From assembly GCA_936941515.1 (NCBI GenBank), contig CAKZJI010000160.1, forward strand, positions 1-14,021: a DNA stretch of 14,021 nucleotides. Reading direction: 5' to 3'. The position numbers and the translations under genes were made by a program. The stretch comes from an uncultured Propionibacteriaceae bacterium. Lineage in GTDB: Bacteria; Actinomycetota; Actinomycetes; Propionibacteriales; Propionibacteriaceae. Shown here piece after piece: positions 6,660 through 13,115 of the stretch (positions are counted from its first letter, which is position 1; the number at the start of each line of letters is the position of its first letter). Under the pieces are notes generated by a model, which was not told the origin of the DNA, ran no database searches, and saw only the letters and a program-made list of their open reading frames with translations.

Positions 6660-8006
6660 ATGATCAACGAGAACGCTACCCGCTTCGTCGTCGTGTTCGA
6701 CACCGCCGATGCAAAGATCCTAGAAGACGTCGCCCCCGCCATGCTGGAGAGCCTCGGCTTCACACCAGAACGATACTTCCCACGGCTCGGCGTTGCCGTC
6801 GTGGCGGGATCCAGGGAGGCAGTCGCATCAATCACGTCGCAGAAGTCGTCCCCGGACGTCCCAGTCGAGGTTTTCCCCGAGACGATATACCACGCCATCT
6901 CCGAGCCGGAGGGCGATACGGCTGCCGCCACCTGGGGGCTCGCCGCCATCAGGGCCCTGAATACCCCTTACACCGGCAAGGGCATCAAACTGGCTGTGCT
7001 GGACACGGGGTTCAACTCCGCGCATCCCGATTTCACAGGCCGCAAGGTGACCACCAAGTCATTCGTGGCAGGTGAGGACGCAGAGGATGGGCATGGCCAC
7101 GGCACCCACTGCATCGGGACGGCGGCGGGGCCGCGGGTCGTCGAAGGAGGTCGGGGATATGGTGTCGCGCCGGAGGTCGAGATCTTCGCCGGCAAGGTGC
7201 TGGGCAACCAGGGCACCGGATCCGACACCACCATCCTGGAGGGCATCGACTGGGCGCTGGCCAACGGCTGTCAGGTCATCTCGATGTCACTCGGGGCGAG
7301 CGTCCGGACCGTCCACCCGCCGTACGTCGCGGCCGGGAAGCGGGCCCTGGAACAGGGTGCTGTCATCATCGCGGCGGCCGGCAACAACGCTCACCGCAGC
7401 TCTGGTGACCCAGGCTTCGTCGGGGCGCCGGCCAACAGTCCGTACGTGATGGCCGTCGGCGCCGTCGACCAGGACATGAAGGTCGCGGACTTCTCAGCCC
7501 AGGCCGTCACGGCGGAGGGCGGTGAGGTCGACATCGCGGCACCAGGGGTCGAGGTCTACTCGTCCTGGATCGCTCCGAAGAACTACAACACCATCAACGG
7601 AACGTCGATGGCGACGCCCCACGTCTCAGGGATCGCGGCGCTCATCGCGGAGGCGACGGGCGCACGCGGGCAGGAGCTGTGGGATCAGTTGCTCGCCGGC
7701 GCGAAGGCGCTGCAGCTGCCGAAGGAGGATGTCGGGGCTGGTCTGGTTCAGGCACCGTCCGGCACGTCGTCGCCGTCCAAGAGCTGGGTCTTCACAGTCG
7801 CCGACGAGCAGGCCAGCAACCTCGACGCGGTCGCCGAGGGGCTGCGGGGCGCGGGGGTCACCGTCACCCGTACGCTTCCCAGCCTGGGCATGATCTACGG
7901 CACCGCCCCAGCCGATGTCGAGGGACTCGCGAAGCTGAAGGGCATCGCATCGGCGGATGTCGCAGTCGCCCACTCCATCAACCCTCCGGAGGCCGAGATC
8001 CAGTAG
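6660..8006 (+). CDS. Subtilisin-family (S8) serine protease without signal peptide, with two I9-like domains
   Basis: This 448-residue protein is a complete subtilase. The triad is Asp115 (AVLDTG), His147 (GHGTH) and Ser316 (NGTSMATPH), with the oxyanion Asn242 in AAAGNN. Residues 8-80 (RFVVVFDTAD...VEVFPETIY) resemble an I9 propeptide/inhibitor domain. Residues 375-448 (WVFTVADEQ...LPSLGMIYG...IASADVAVAHSI) repeat the same strand-helix pattern after the catalytic domain, as if a second inhibitor-like domain had been appended. The N-terminus is MINENATRFVVVFD, with no hydrophobic leader, lipobox or membrane segment, so the enzyme looks cytoplasmic. AAAGGAG lies 5 nt before the ATG. It is divergent from jetA. 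Subtilases occur in prokaryotic conflict systems, but a defence role here is inference; intracellular protein turnover is an alternative. Confidence 0.93.
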   Translation: MINENATRFVVVFDTADAKILEDVAPAMLESLGFTPERYFPRLGVAVVAGSREAVASITSQKSSPDVPVEVFPETIYHAISEPEGDTAAATWGLAAIRALNTPYTGKGIKLAVLDTGFNSAHPDFTGRKVTTKSFVAGEDAEDGHGHGTHCIGTAAGPRVVEGGRGYGVAPEVEIFAGKVLGNQGTGSDTTILEGIDWALANGCQVISMSLGASVRTVHPPYVAAGKRALEQGAVIIAAAGNNAHRSSGDPGFVGAPANSPYVMAVGAVDQDMKVADFSAQAVTAEGGEVDIAAPGVEVYSSWIAPKNYNTINGTSMATPHVSGIAALIAEATGARGQELWDQLLAGAKALQLPKEDVGAGLVQAPSGTSSPSKSWVFTVADEQASNLDAVAEGLRGAGVTVTRTLPSLGMIYGTAPADVEGLAKLKGIASADVAVAHSINPPEAEIQ

Positions 8007-8032
8007 CAGGCCAAACCTTACGTGACGAAGTT

Positions 8033-8064
8033 CCGGTGGGCAGGCACGCCAGCCTGCTCACCGG
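8033..8064 (+). terminator. Strong hairpin downstream of the protease gene
   Basis: Arms 8033-8045 and 8052-8064 form a 13-bp stem with one G-T wobble and loop ACGCCA. It starts 27 nt after the stop codon. There is no U-tract, as is common for actinobacterial terminators, so its role rests on stem strength and position. Confidence 0.55.
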
Positions 8065-8153
8065 GCGGAAACCACGATAAAACACCGTCGACCATTGAGC
8101 CCCTCGGCATAGCGATGAAAGTGGGGTTGACCTCTTGTGCGACGAGGGAGCTC

Positions 8154-8180
8154 AAAAAGCGAGCTGGAACTTCTCAGCTC
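8154..8180 (-). terminator. Rho-independent terminator on the minus strand, beyond tRNA-Ala
   Basis: Read on the minus strand, GAGCTG and CAGCTC (8180-8175 and 8166-8161) form a 6-bp stem with an 8-nt loop, followed by GC and five T. It lies about 125 nt past the tRNA 3' end. It would stop transcripts from tRNA-Ala, and any readthrough from glpR/sepX, before they run antisense into the protease gene. Confidence 0.5.
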
Positions 8181-8302
8181 CGCGCGGGAAGCCAGTCATG
8201 CTCAAATGAATCTTCGATGCAGAGCTCCTCTCACAGAACGACTACCAGGAAACCTTATAAGAAGGAGCATTAACGGGAGATCGGCATCCTGGTTGCTGTT
8301 TG

Positions 8303-8375
8303 TGGAGCTAAGGGGATTCGAACCCCTGACCTTCTCATTGCGAACGAGACGCGCTACCAACTGCGCCATAGCCCC
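8303..8375 (-). tRNA. tRNA-Ala (anticodon CGC)
   Basis: The minus strand folds into a full cloverleaf of 73 nt. The acceptor stem pairs GGGGCTA with TAGCTCC (one G-T pair). The D arm is GCGC...GCGC with AGTTGGTA in the loop. The anticodon stem is TCTCG/TGAGA around TTCGCAA, giving anticodon CGC, which reads GCG alanine codons. The T arm is AGGGG-TTCGAAT-CCCCT, and the discriminator base is A. CCA is not encoded; CAA follows. The 3' end faces the protease and JetABC block, so the gene is a candidate integration site, although no repeat of its 3' end is visible in the window. Confidence 0.95.
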
Positions 8376-8388
8376 AGGTACGGCGACG

Positions 8389-8419
8389 ATGCTAGCACCA
8401 GCGCCGCTTCATACGCCAA
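8389..8419 (-). promoter_or_regulatory. Candidate promoter of tRNA-Ala
   Basis: On the minus strand, TGCTAGCAT gives an extended -10 (TAGCAT, 8394-8389, preceded by TG). TTGGCG (8419-8414) lies upstream with a rather long 19-bp spacer. The -10 ends about 13 nt before the mature tRNA 5' end. It sits between the tRNA and the stop of the GlpR/SepX gene. Confidence 0.4.
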
Positions 8420-8426
8420 CTCGCTA

Positions 8427-9182
8427 CTACTCCCCCACCGCCCTGGGGAACTGCGGAAGCACCTCGTCCTCCTCGCGGAGGGCGCGCCTCGCCCGCCGGG
8501 GAGCCGGCGGGCGGTCCGCCGTCGGCACAACTCCGGGACTCGTCACCGGCGCGGACAGGTCAATGGTGCGCACCGTGCGTGGCACCAGCGGCTTCGACAC
8601 GTAGGTGGGGGTCGTCACCGGAATCGGCTCCCACAGGGCACCCGTCGTCTCAGGCGCCGACAGGTCAACCGAGATCTCCTTCGACGGCTCCTTCTTCGGC
8701 ATCTTGATCACAGAGGTGCAGTCAGCCTCCGCATAGCCATCCCTGACACGCGCGGCGCGCTCATCGAAGCGCTTGTGCATCAGCGTCACCCCAACTCTCG
8801 CCGATACAAGGAAGGCGATCAGCCCAAGCCCAGCAAAGCCGGCCGCCCACCACGGCACGACATCGAACACGCACAACACCAGCGTGATGACGTTGACCAG
8901 AAGCAGAGCCGAAACCACCCGACGACGACGCATGGCCGCGCTGCGGGCCAGCAGCCTCAACTCCATCAGCTCGGCGTTGCGGGTCAGCGGCGTCGAGACA
9001 TCCGTGGGGATGTCATCCACGTAGTCGGCGATGTCACGACGCAGGATCCGCATGGAGTCTGAGAACCGCTCCGTCGGATCAGCATCAAGGACGTCGACGT
9101 CGTCCTTGTGGTTCGCCAGCCAGGGCAGGCCGAAGGCCAGGACGGCCAGGACCAAGGCGCTGATGACAATTCCCGCGAGCAC
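8427..9182 (-). CDS. sepX: GlpR/SepX-type divisome membrane protein
   Basis: This 251-residue protein has three predicted membrane helices: 2-22, 89-107 and 111-131. The last helix is followed by a charged segment, GVTLMHKRFDERAARVRDGYAEAD, and a long proline- and basic-rich cytoplasmic tail. This topology, and its place directly downstream of a gephyrin-like gene, match the actinobacterial family called GlpR in corynebacteria (membrane receptor for Glp) and SepX in Streptomyces (cell division). The identification leans on architecture and context more than on a diagnostic motif. An in-frame TAA just upstream forces the start to the GTG at 9182, which has no recognisable ribosome-binding site. 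The gene lies 73 bp after glp, so it may be co-transcribed or have its own leaderless promoter. Confidence 0.72.
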   Translation of the reverse strand: MLAGIVISALVLAVLAFGLPWLANHKDDVDVLDADPTERFSDSMRILRRDIADYVDDIPTDVSTPLTRNAELMELRLLARSAAMRRRRVVSALLLVNVITLVLCVFDVVPWWAAGFAGLGLIAFLVSARVGVTLMHKRFDERAARVRDGYAEADCTSVIKMPKKEPSKEISVDLSAPETTGALWEPIPVTTPTYVSKPLVPRTVRTIDLSAPVTSPGVVPTADRPPAPRRARRALREEDEVLPQFPRAVGE

Positions 9183-9255
9183 GAGCCAACGTTAAACAAC
9201 ATGTATGTGATTCGGCCAGTGGACGCGCCGTGAAATCTGCTGAACCTTAAAATTC

Positions 9256-10548
9256 TCAGGATTCATCGAGCAGCCAGCACTGCACAGACTCCCCAGGCCG
9301 GACGAACTCGGTGTCCTCGTCCAGCACGACGAGCGCGTTCGTACGCCCCAGCTCCGCCATGGCGAACGGGTCACTGACCTTGGAGACCGTCCGCACCCGC
9401 CCGTCGTCCACGAGCTCGCCACGGAGCAGATGACGCTGCCCACGGACCGATCGGAACGTCGCCTTCGCGATGGCACGGACGCTGCGTCGCTGGGCATCGG
9501 ATCCCATGAGCCGACGCAGCAGCGGCCACACGAACACTTGGAAGGACACATAGGCGGACACGGGATTGCCCGGCAGCATCACCATGGGCACCCGCTCATC
9601 ACCGATCAACCCGAAGGTCTGGGTCCGCCCCGGCGACATCGCCACCTCGACGGCGTCGACGAGACCCAGCTCCGACATGGCCTCGGCCACCACCTCATAC
9701 TCCTCCCGGCGACCTCCGGTCGTCGAGATCACGAGATCTGCGCGGATGAGCTGATCTGTGATGGCCTGCTTGAGCTCATGCCTGTCGTTGGAGTGGACAG
9801 GAACGCGGAACACCGTCGCCCCCGCTGCACGGGCCGCCGCCGCGATGAGGAAGGAGTTGGCGTCGGTGGACTCCCCGTAGTCGATCCGTTCCCCCGGCTC
9901 CACCAGCTCGGCGCCTGAGCTGACGACGACCACACGCGGCCGGGGCCGCACCAGAACCTTGTCCACCCCGGTGGCAGCGAGCATCCCGACGCTGCGGTCA
10001 GTCAGCACCTCCCCCTCGGACAGCAGCCGCGTCCCCACGGCGAGGTGCTCACCCGCAGTGCGCATGAAATCGCCGTCGAACACCTCTTTGACGATCTCGA
10101 TGCGGTCACCGTGACGGTTGGCGAACGACTCCGGAAGGACTGCTGTGGCGCCCCGGGGCACCACTCCCCCGGCGCCGACGGGCACGGCCTGTCCAGTGCC
10201 CAGCCTCTCCAGCCCGGCAGCAAGCTGCAGGGTTTCCACCAGGTCTCCGTCCTCGGTCCAGAGATCCAGGGCCCGAACGGCATACCCAGCTACCTTCGAT
10301 GTCGAGTTCGGCGGCACGCTGATCATGGAATTGATGTCCTCGCAGATCACCTGGTCCCAGGCTTCCAGCACCGACATCCCGAAAGGCCGCAGCGGCTCAA
10401 CCAGGCCCAGAAGATAACTCACGTGATCATCGACGCGGCGAAGCCCATTCTCGTCAGGTGCGGGGGCGGGAGGCAGTGTCTCGACCACGACCTCCTCCAC
10501 CTGGGGTTCATCCTGCTCCACATGCCTCTTGCGACCAAACAGCGCCAT
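9256..10548 (-). CDS. glp: Glp: gephyrin/MoeA-fold protein with degenerate MoeA active site
   Basis: This 430-residue protein has MoeA/gephyrin-E architecture. It retains the late LPGNPVSAYVSFQVFV block and the C-terminal beta domain. The catalytic signatures are altered. The usual PxFxxSxxDGYAV reads VPPNSTSKVAGYAV, with Ala87 replacing the essential Asp. The STGDEL-type motif is SSGAEL (210-215). The GGVSxG loop is GGRREE (278-283). This argues against molybdenum insertion and for the divisome role described for corynebacterial Glp, which binds FtsZ and the GlpR receptor; a GlpR/SepX-like gene lies just downstream. About 35 acidic, proline-rich residues precede the MoeA fold. I start at the ATG at 10548. 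The frame is open to an ATG at 10647, but that would run through the divergent cyclo-ligase gene and its promoter. No molybdenum-cofactor genes lie nearby. Confidence 0.82.
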   Translation of the reverse strand: MALFGRKRHVEQDEPQVEEVVVETLPPAPAPDENGLRRVDDHVSYLLGLVEPLRPFGMSVLEAWDQVICEDINSMISVPPNSTSKVAGYAVRALDLWTEDGDLVETLQLAAGLERLGTGQAVPVGAGGVVPRGATAVLPESFANRHGDRIEIVKEVFDGDFMRTAGEHLAVGTRLLSEGEVLTDRSVGMLAATGVDKVLVRPRPRVVVVSSGAELVEPGERIDYGESTDANSFLIAAAARAAGATVFRVPVHSNDRHELKQAITDQLIRADLVISTTGGRREEYEVVAEAMSELGLVDAVEVAMSPGRTQTFGLIGDERVPMVMLPGNPVSAYVSFQVFVWPLLRRLMGSDAQRRSVRAIAKATFRSVRGQRHLLRGELVDDGRVRTVSKVSDPFAMAELGRTNALVVLDEDTEFVRPGESVQCWLLDES

Positions 10549-10565
10549 GTTTCTACGATAGGCCA
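10549..10565. promoter_or_regulatory. Symmetric bidirectional leaderless promoter between glp and the cyclo-ligase
   Basis: Only 17 bp separates two divergent ATGs. On the plus strand TACGAT (10554-10559) is followed by 6 nt and the ATG at 10566. On the minus strand TATCGT (10560-10555) is followed by 6 nt and the ATG at 10548. The two -10 elements overlap by 5 bp, and both predicted start points fall on the A of the start codon. A TTGCGA 19 bp upstream could be the plus-strand -35; the minus-strand -35 is weak. Neither gene has a ribosome-binding site, which fits leaderless mRNA. Confidence 0.6.
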
Positions 10566-11141
10566 ATGAATAAGACATTGGATAAGGGCGCGCTGCGCAC
10601 GAGAATCGCCCAACGACGTGCTGCTCTGTCCCCGGAGGAATGCGCAAGCCGTGACGCCAGGCGCAGCCGATGGCTGCTGGCTGAACTCGGAGAGCCAGGC
10701 GTGATGGCCATCTACGCCTCCCGCGCGGGAGAGCCGGGAACGCTCACCCTGATTGACGAGTTGGCCGCGCTGGGGTGGCAGATCCTGCTGCCCAAGATAC
10801 GCAGGTCACCGGACTGGGCGTGGTCGTCAGAGGGTCTGAGACCAGGGTGGGCTGGCATCCCACAGCCAGTGGCGGCAGGACTCGGCGCGGAGGCGCTGGG
10901 GCTGGCAGACGTGGTGGTGGTGCCCTGCCTCGCGACGGCACCGGATGGCACACGCCTGGGCACAGGCGGGGGCTGGTACGACCGAGCCCTGCGGCATCGT
11001 CGTCCGGAAAGCCCTCTGTGGGCTTTGGGAAACGCCGAGGAGATCCTGCCTTGGCTGCCGCGTGAGCCACACGACCTGCCTGTAGACGCCGTCGTCACCG
11101 AGGATGGATTCACCCACTTTGCCCCCGGGCGCGTATCATGA
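10566..11141 (+). CDS. 5-formyltetrahydrofolate cyclo-ligase
   Basis: This 191-residue cytoplasmic enzyme performs the ATP-dependent conversion of 5-formyl-THF to 5,10-methenyl-THF, returning the storage folate to one-carbon metabolism. The family hallmark is the nucleotide-binding motif RLGTGGGWYDR (130-140), corresponding to the common RLGxGGGYYDR. The N-terminal KGALRTRIAQRRAAL helix, the AIYASRAGEPGT strand and ILLPK follow the family pattern, and the length is normal. I chose the ATG at 10566 because it is the natural N-terminus and sits 6 nt after a -10 element. Starts further upstream would overlap glp. It is 30 bp before the FmdB-like gene and probably shares its transcript. Confidence 0.92.
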   Translation: MNKTLDKGALRTRIAQRRAALSPEECASRDARRSRWLLAELGEPGVMAIYASRAGEPGTLTLIDELAALGWQILLPKIRRSPDWAWSSEGLRPGWAGIPQPVAAGLGAEALGLADVVVVPCLATAPDGTRLGTGGGWYDRALRHRRPESPLWALGNAEEILPWLPREPHDLPVDAVVTEDGFTHFAPGRVS

Positions 11142-11171
11142 CGTCGTTTGTCCACCGACTCGGGAGCGCGA

Positions 11172-11450
11172 ATGCCCACCTACCAATACCGTTGCACGGC
11201 CTGCGGGAAAGAGCTTGAGGCTGTGCAGAAGTTCTCAGACCCCGCCCTCACCACCTGCCCCTCCTGCTCCGGCAGCCTGCGAAAGGTCTACAACGCAGTG
11301 GGTGTGGTTTTCAAGGGGTCCGGCTTCTACGCCACGGACTCCCGCAAGCAGGCCTCTGCATCGAAGACGACGTCCTCGGAGTCTTCGCAACCGGTCAAGG
11401 CCAAGGATTCAACCAAGACATCCGCGGCTCCGTCCAAGGCTGGTTCCTGA
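11172..11450 (+). CDS. FmdB-family zinc-ribbon protein
   Basis: This 92-residue protein opens MPTYQYRCTACG, the standard start of FmdB-family zinc ribbons. It has Cys pairs at 8/11 and 29/32 (CTAC and CPSC) to bind one zinc. The conserved GVVFKGSGFYATD block follows at about 46-58. The last 30 residues are a Ser/Lys/Thr-rich, disordered-looking tail, typical of actinobacterial members. The family is described as possibly regulatory; no precise molecular role is established. GGGAG lies about 6 nt before the ATG. The neighbouring cyclo-ligase and MscL genes are also commonly near this gene in Actinobacteria, supporting orthology. Confidence 0.9.
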   Translation: MPTYQYRCTACGKELEAVQKFSDPALTTCPSCSGSLRKVYNAVGVVFKGSGFYATDSRKQASASKTTSSESSQPVKAKDSTKTSAAPSKAGS

Positions 11451-11465
11451 GAAACCCCTTAGAAG

Positions 11466-11487
11466 ACCTTCCCTGTGGAAAGAAGGT
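11466..11487 (+). terminator. Weak hairpin after the FmdB-like gene
   Basis: ACCTTC (11466-11471) and GAAGGT (11482-11487) can pair. A shorter alternative pairs TTCC with GGAA around CTGT. No U-tract follows, so it may attenuate transcription into the next gene or have no function. Confidence 0.25.
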
Positions 11488-11519
11488 TATGTGGGTGATA
11501 ACGCGCCCATCAAGAGGAC

Positions 11520-12125
11520 GTGGACACTATAATTCCGCGCCTCAGACGCTTCCTGAGTTGGCATCGGCGCGCCATCGCGGCTCTCCTAGCCGGTCTCGCC
11601 GCGTTCGCGCTGACAAGCCAGCTCTCACCTCGCCCGAAGGATCAGACGCCAGCAGTCACCCTGGCCCGCGCCGTCCAGGCGGGAGCAGTGCTGACCGACG
11701 CTGACCTCACAGTGACGCAGTTCCCCAGCAACACGCTGCCGGAACGGCATTACTCCGACCCCACTGAGCTGAAAGGTCAGACCCTGGGTTTTGGCCTGGC
11801 CAGGGGAACCGTCGTGCAACCGGGCATGCTGGCGGCCACCCCCACCCTGGCTGAGGGCCGTGCTTTGGTGCCCATCCTGATTCGCGATACCTCACTGAGG
11901 GATATGCTCACGCCGGGAACCTCCATCACCTTGGTACTGGCCGACTCCAGTGAGGTGGTCACCGCTGACGCCAGAGTCTCTGCCCTTCCCAGCCGGGAGG
12001 AGGGAACCATTCTGTCGCCCGGCGCAGGCAGAAAGCCCCTGGTGCTGGTGGACGTTCCAGCTGATCTCGGCCCCAGCATCTCGGCTCTGGGGCAAAGCGG
12101 ACAATTGGCCGTGATCCTGGGGTGA
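11520..12125 (+). CDS. SAF-domain membrane-anchored protein (CpaB/RcpC-like)
   Basis: This 201-residue protein has a short basic N-terminus, one membrane helix (about 17-33, AIAALLAGLAAFALTSQL) and an extracytoplasmic SAF-like domain (about 45-107). The repeated 'V.AGAVLTDADLTVTQFP...GQTLGFGLARGTVVQPGML' pattern is typical of CpaB-type SAF domains. A second beta-rich part ends in LVDVPADLGPSISALGQSGQLAVILG. CpaB/RcpC proteins assist Flp/Tad pilus secretion, but no tad genes are visible, so the role here is unassigned. The GTG at 11520 is the only plausible start, because a TAA lies in frame at 11499. AAGAGG is only 2 nt away, poor spacing. A consensus TATAAT lies inside codons 3-5. It may be transcribed with the upstream genes. 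Confidence 0.78.
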   Translation: MDTIIPRLRRFLSWHRRAIAALLAGLAAFALTSQLSPRPKDQTPAVTLARAVQAGAVLTDADLTVTQFPSNTLPERHYSDPTELKGQTLGFGLARGTVVQPGMLAATPTLAEGRALVPILIRDTSLRDMLTPGTSITLVLADSSEVVTADARVSALPSREEGTILSPGAGRKPLVLVDVPADLGPSISALGQSGQLAVILG

Positions 12126-12357
12126 CACCCATTTCAGCCTGCTGCGACACGCCGACACAGCCCACGAAACACCGCTGATATGCCCTCCATATGGCCAGAT
12201 TCTGCCGGATTGACACTTCCGGGACGGATGGGCTGGCTATGCAATGGCGATCTGCATAGAGTGTGGGCAGCCCCCACCGGGCTCCACCGGGCCTGAATCC
12301 CCAGGCTTCGGTCCGCTTCCCGGCTGGTCCCCAGTCGGAGCACAGAAGGAATGCAAG
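12126..12357 (+). promoter_or_regulatory. Intergenic region with candidate mscL promoter
   Basis: A perfect TTGACA (-35) occurs at 12210-12215, but the -10 is poor. Options are GGCTAT at 12235-12240 (19-bp spacer) or an independent TAGAGT at 12257-12262. An 8-bp palindrome, CCATATGG, lies at 12188-12195. The mscL ribosome-binding site AGAAGGA ends 7 nt before its ATG. Otherwise I see no gene or RNA here. Confidence 0.4.
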
Positions 12358-12723
12358 ATGCAGGGCTTCAAAGAATTTCTGATGCGAGGCAACCTCGTAG
12401 AGCTTGCCGTGGCCGTTATCGTCGGCAGCGTTTTCTCCGAGGTCGTCAAGACCTTCACCAAGATCCTCATGGACATCGTCGGCATGTTCGGCGGCCAGCC
12501 TGACTTCAGCAAGGTCGCCATCGGCGATGTGAACATCGGCAACTTCCTCAATGCCACGATCACCTTCCTGATCACCTCTGCCGTGGTCTACTTCCTGGTG
12601 GTCAAGCCATACAACGCGTTGCGCGACCGCTTCTCCAAGAAGCAGGAGGAGGAACCGGCTGGCCCCACCTCGGAAGAGCTGCTGGGCGAGATCCGCGACC
12701 TGCTTCGCACTCGCAACGTCTGA
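12358..12723 (+). CDS. mscL: Large-conductance mechanosensitive channel MscL
   Basis: This 121-residue protein matches MscL along its length. The amphipathic N-terminus MQGFKEFLMRGN leads into TM1 (about 13-34, LVELAVAVIVGSVFSEVVKTF). A periplasmic loop follows, then TM2 (about 62-83, NFLNATITFLITSAVVYFLVVK) and the cytoplasmic helix SEELLGEIRDLLRTR. Homopentameric MscL opens at near-lytic membrane tension to release solutes during hypo-osmotic shock. I start at the ATG at 12358, which has AGAAGGA 7 nt upstream and gives the standard N-terminus. The frame is open further upstream, but that stretch is proline/glycine-rich and unlike the family. A strong terminator begins 21 nt after the stop. 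Confidence 0.95.
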   Translation: MQGFKEFLMRGNLVELAVAVIVGSVFSEVVKTFTKILMDIVGMFGGQPDFSKVAIGDVNIGNFLNATITFLITSAVVYFLVVKPYNALRDRFSKKQEEEPAGPTSEELLGEIRDLLRTRNV

Positions 12724-12744
12724 TCCCGTCAGAGGCTGCTCAAG

Positions 12745-12777
12745 CCGCCCCACTGGGTTTCATCCCCAGTGGGGCGG
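12745..12777 (+). terminator. Strong terminator after mscL, shared with the convergent gene
   Basis: Arms 12745-12757 and 12765-12777 form a perfect 13-bp GC-rich stem with a 7-nt loop, followed on the plus strand by TTTGTCTT. On the minus strand the 3' end of the convergent 116-residue gene lies in one arm and its stop in the loop. The stem can work in both directions, though the minus strand lacks a good U-tract. Confidence 0.85.
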
Positions 12778-13110
12778 TTTGTCTTGCATCAGTCGCAGCT
12801 CATCATCATTGAGGGGACGCGCCGACGCAGGCAGCCTCTGCATCTGAGCGTTCATCAGCCCCAAAGCCTGGCACAGCTCTGTCAGAGCGGCGTCGAACTG
12901 CGCAAACCCCAGCTGGCGCTGCACCGCCATGTTGATGGGAACCGGCCAGGGACGCTGCTGACGACGGCGCTCGGATCGCAGTTCGGCGATCCGAGCAGGT
13001 CCCCAGCCCAGACGCTCAAGTTCCGCGGCCAGCTCCGCTGCACCCCTCGCCGTGACGGGAAGCGTCTCCCCCGTCACCGCACGCGCCAGCTCCACAGCCT
13101 GGCCATCCAC
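12760..13110 (-). CDS. Small hypothetical protein downstream of the uridylyltransferase
   Basis: I do not recognise this 116-residue protein. It starts with GTG 5 bp after the uridylyltransferase stop, so translation is probably coupled. It is soluble, helical and rich in Leu, Ala, Arg and Gln (AAELAAELERLGWGPARIAELRSERRRQQRPW, then FDAALTELCQALGLMNAQMQ). It has no Cys pairs, membrane segment or known motif. The helical N-terminal part could be a small DNA-binding or adaptor fold, but that is a guess. G/C-rich third positions support real coding. Its last residues, DKPPHWG, are encoded by an arm of the terminator hairpin. Confidence 0.6.
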   Translation of the reverse strand: MDGQAVELARAVTGETLPVTARGAAELAAELERLGWGPARIAELRSERRRQQRPWPVPINMAVQRQLGFAQFDAALTELCQALGLMNAQMQRLPASARPLNDDELRLMQDKPPHWG

Positions 13111-13115
13111 TCCGG

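Noticed and set aside
8007..8302. Small protein or RNA between the protease and the tRNA
   Set aside because: Open frames lack starts with ribosome-binding sites. AGAAGGAG near 8263 is not followed by a start codon. Only terminator-like hairpins are supported.
10549..10647. Longer Glp beginning at 10647
   Set aside because: It would run through the start of the cyclo-ligase and the shared promoter, and adds residues not seen in MoeA-type proteins.
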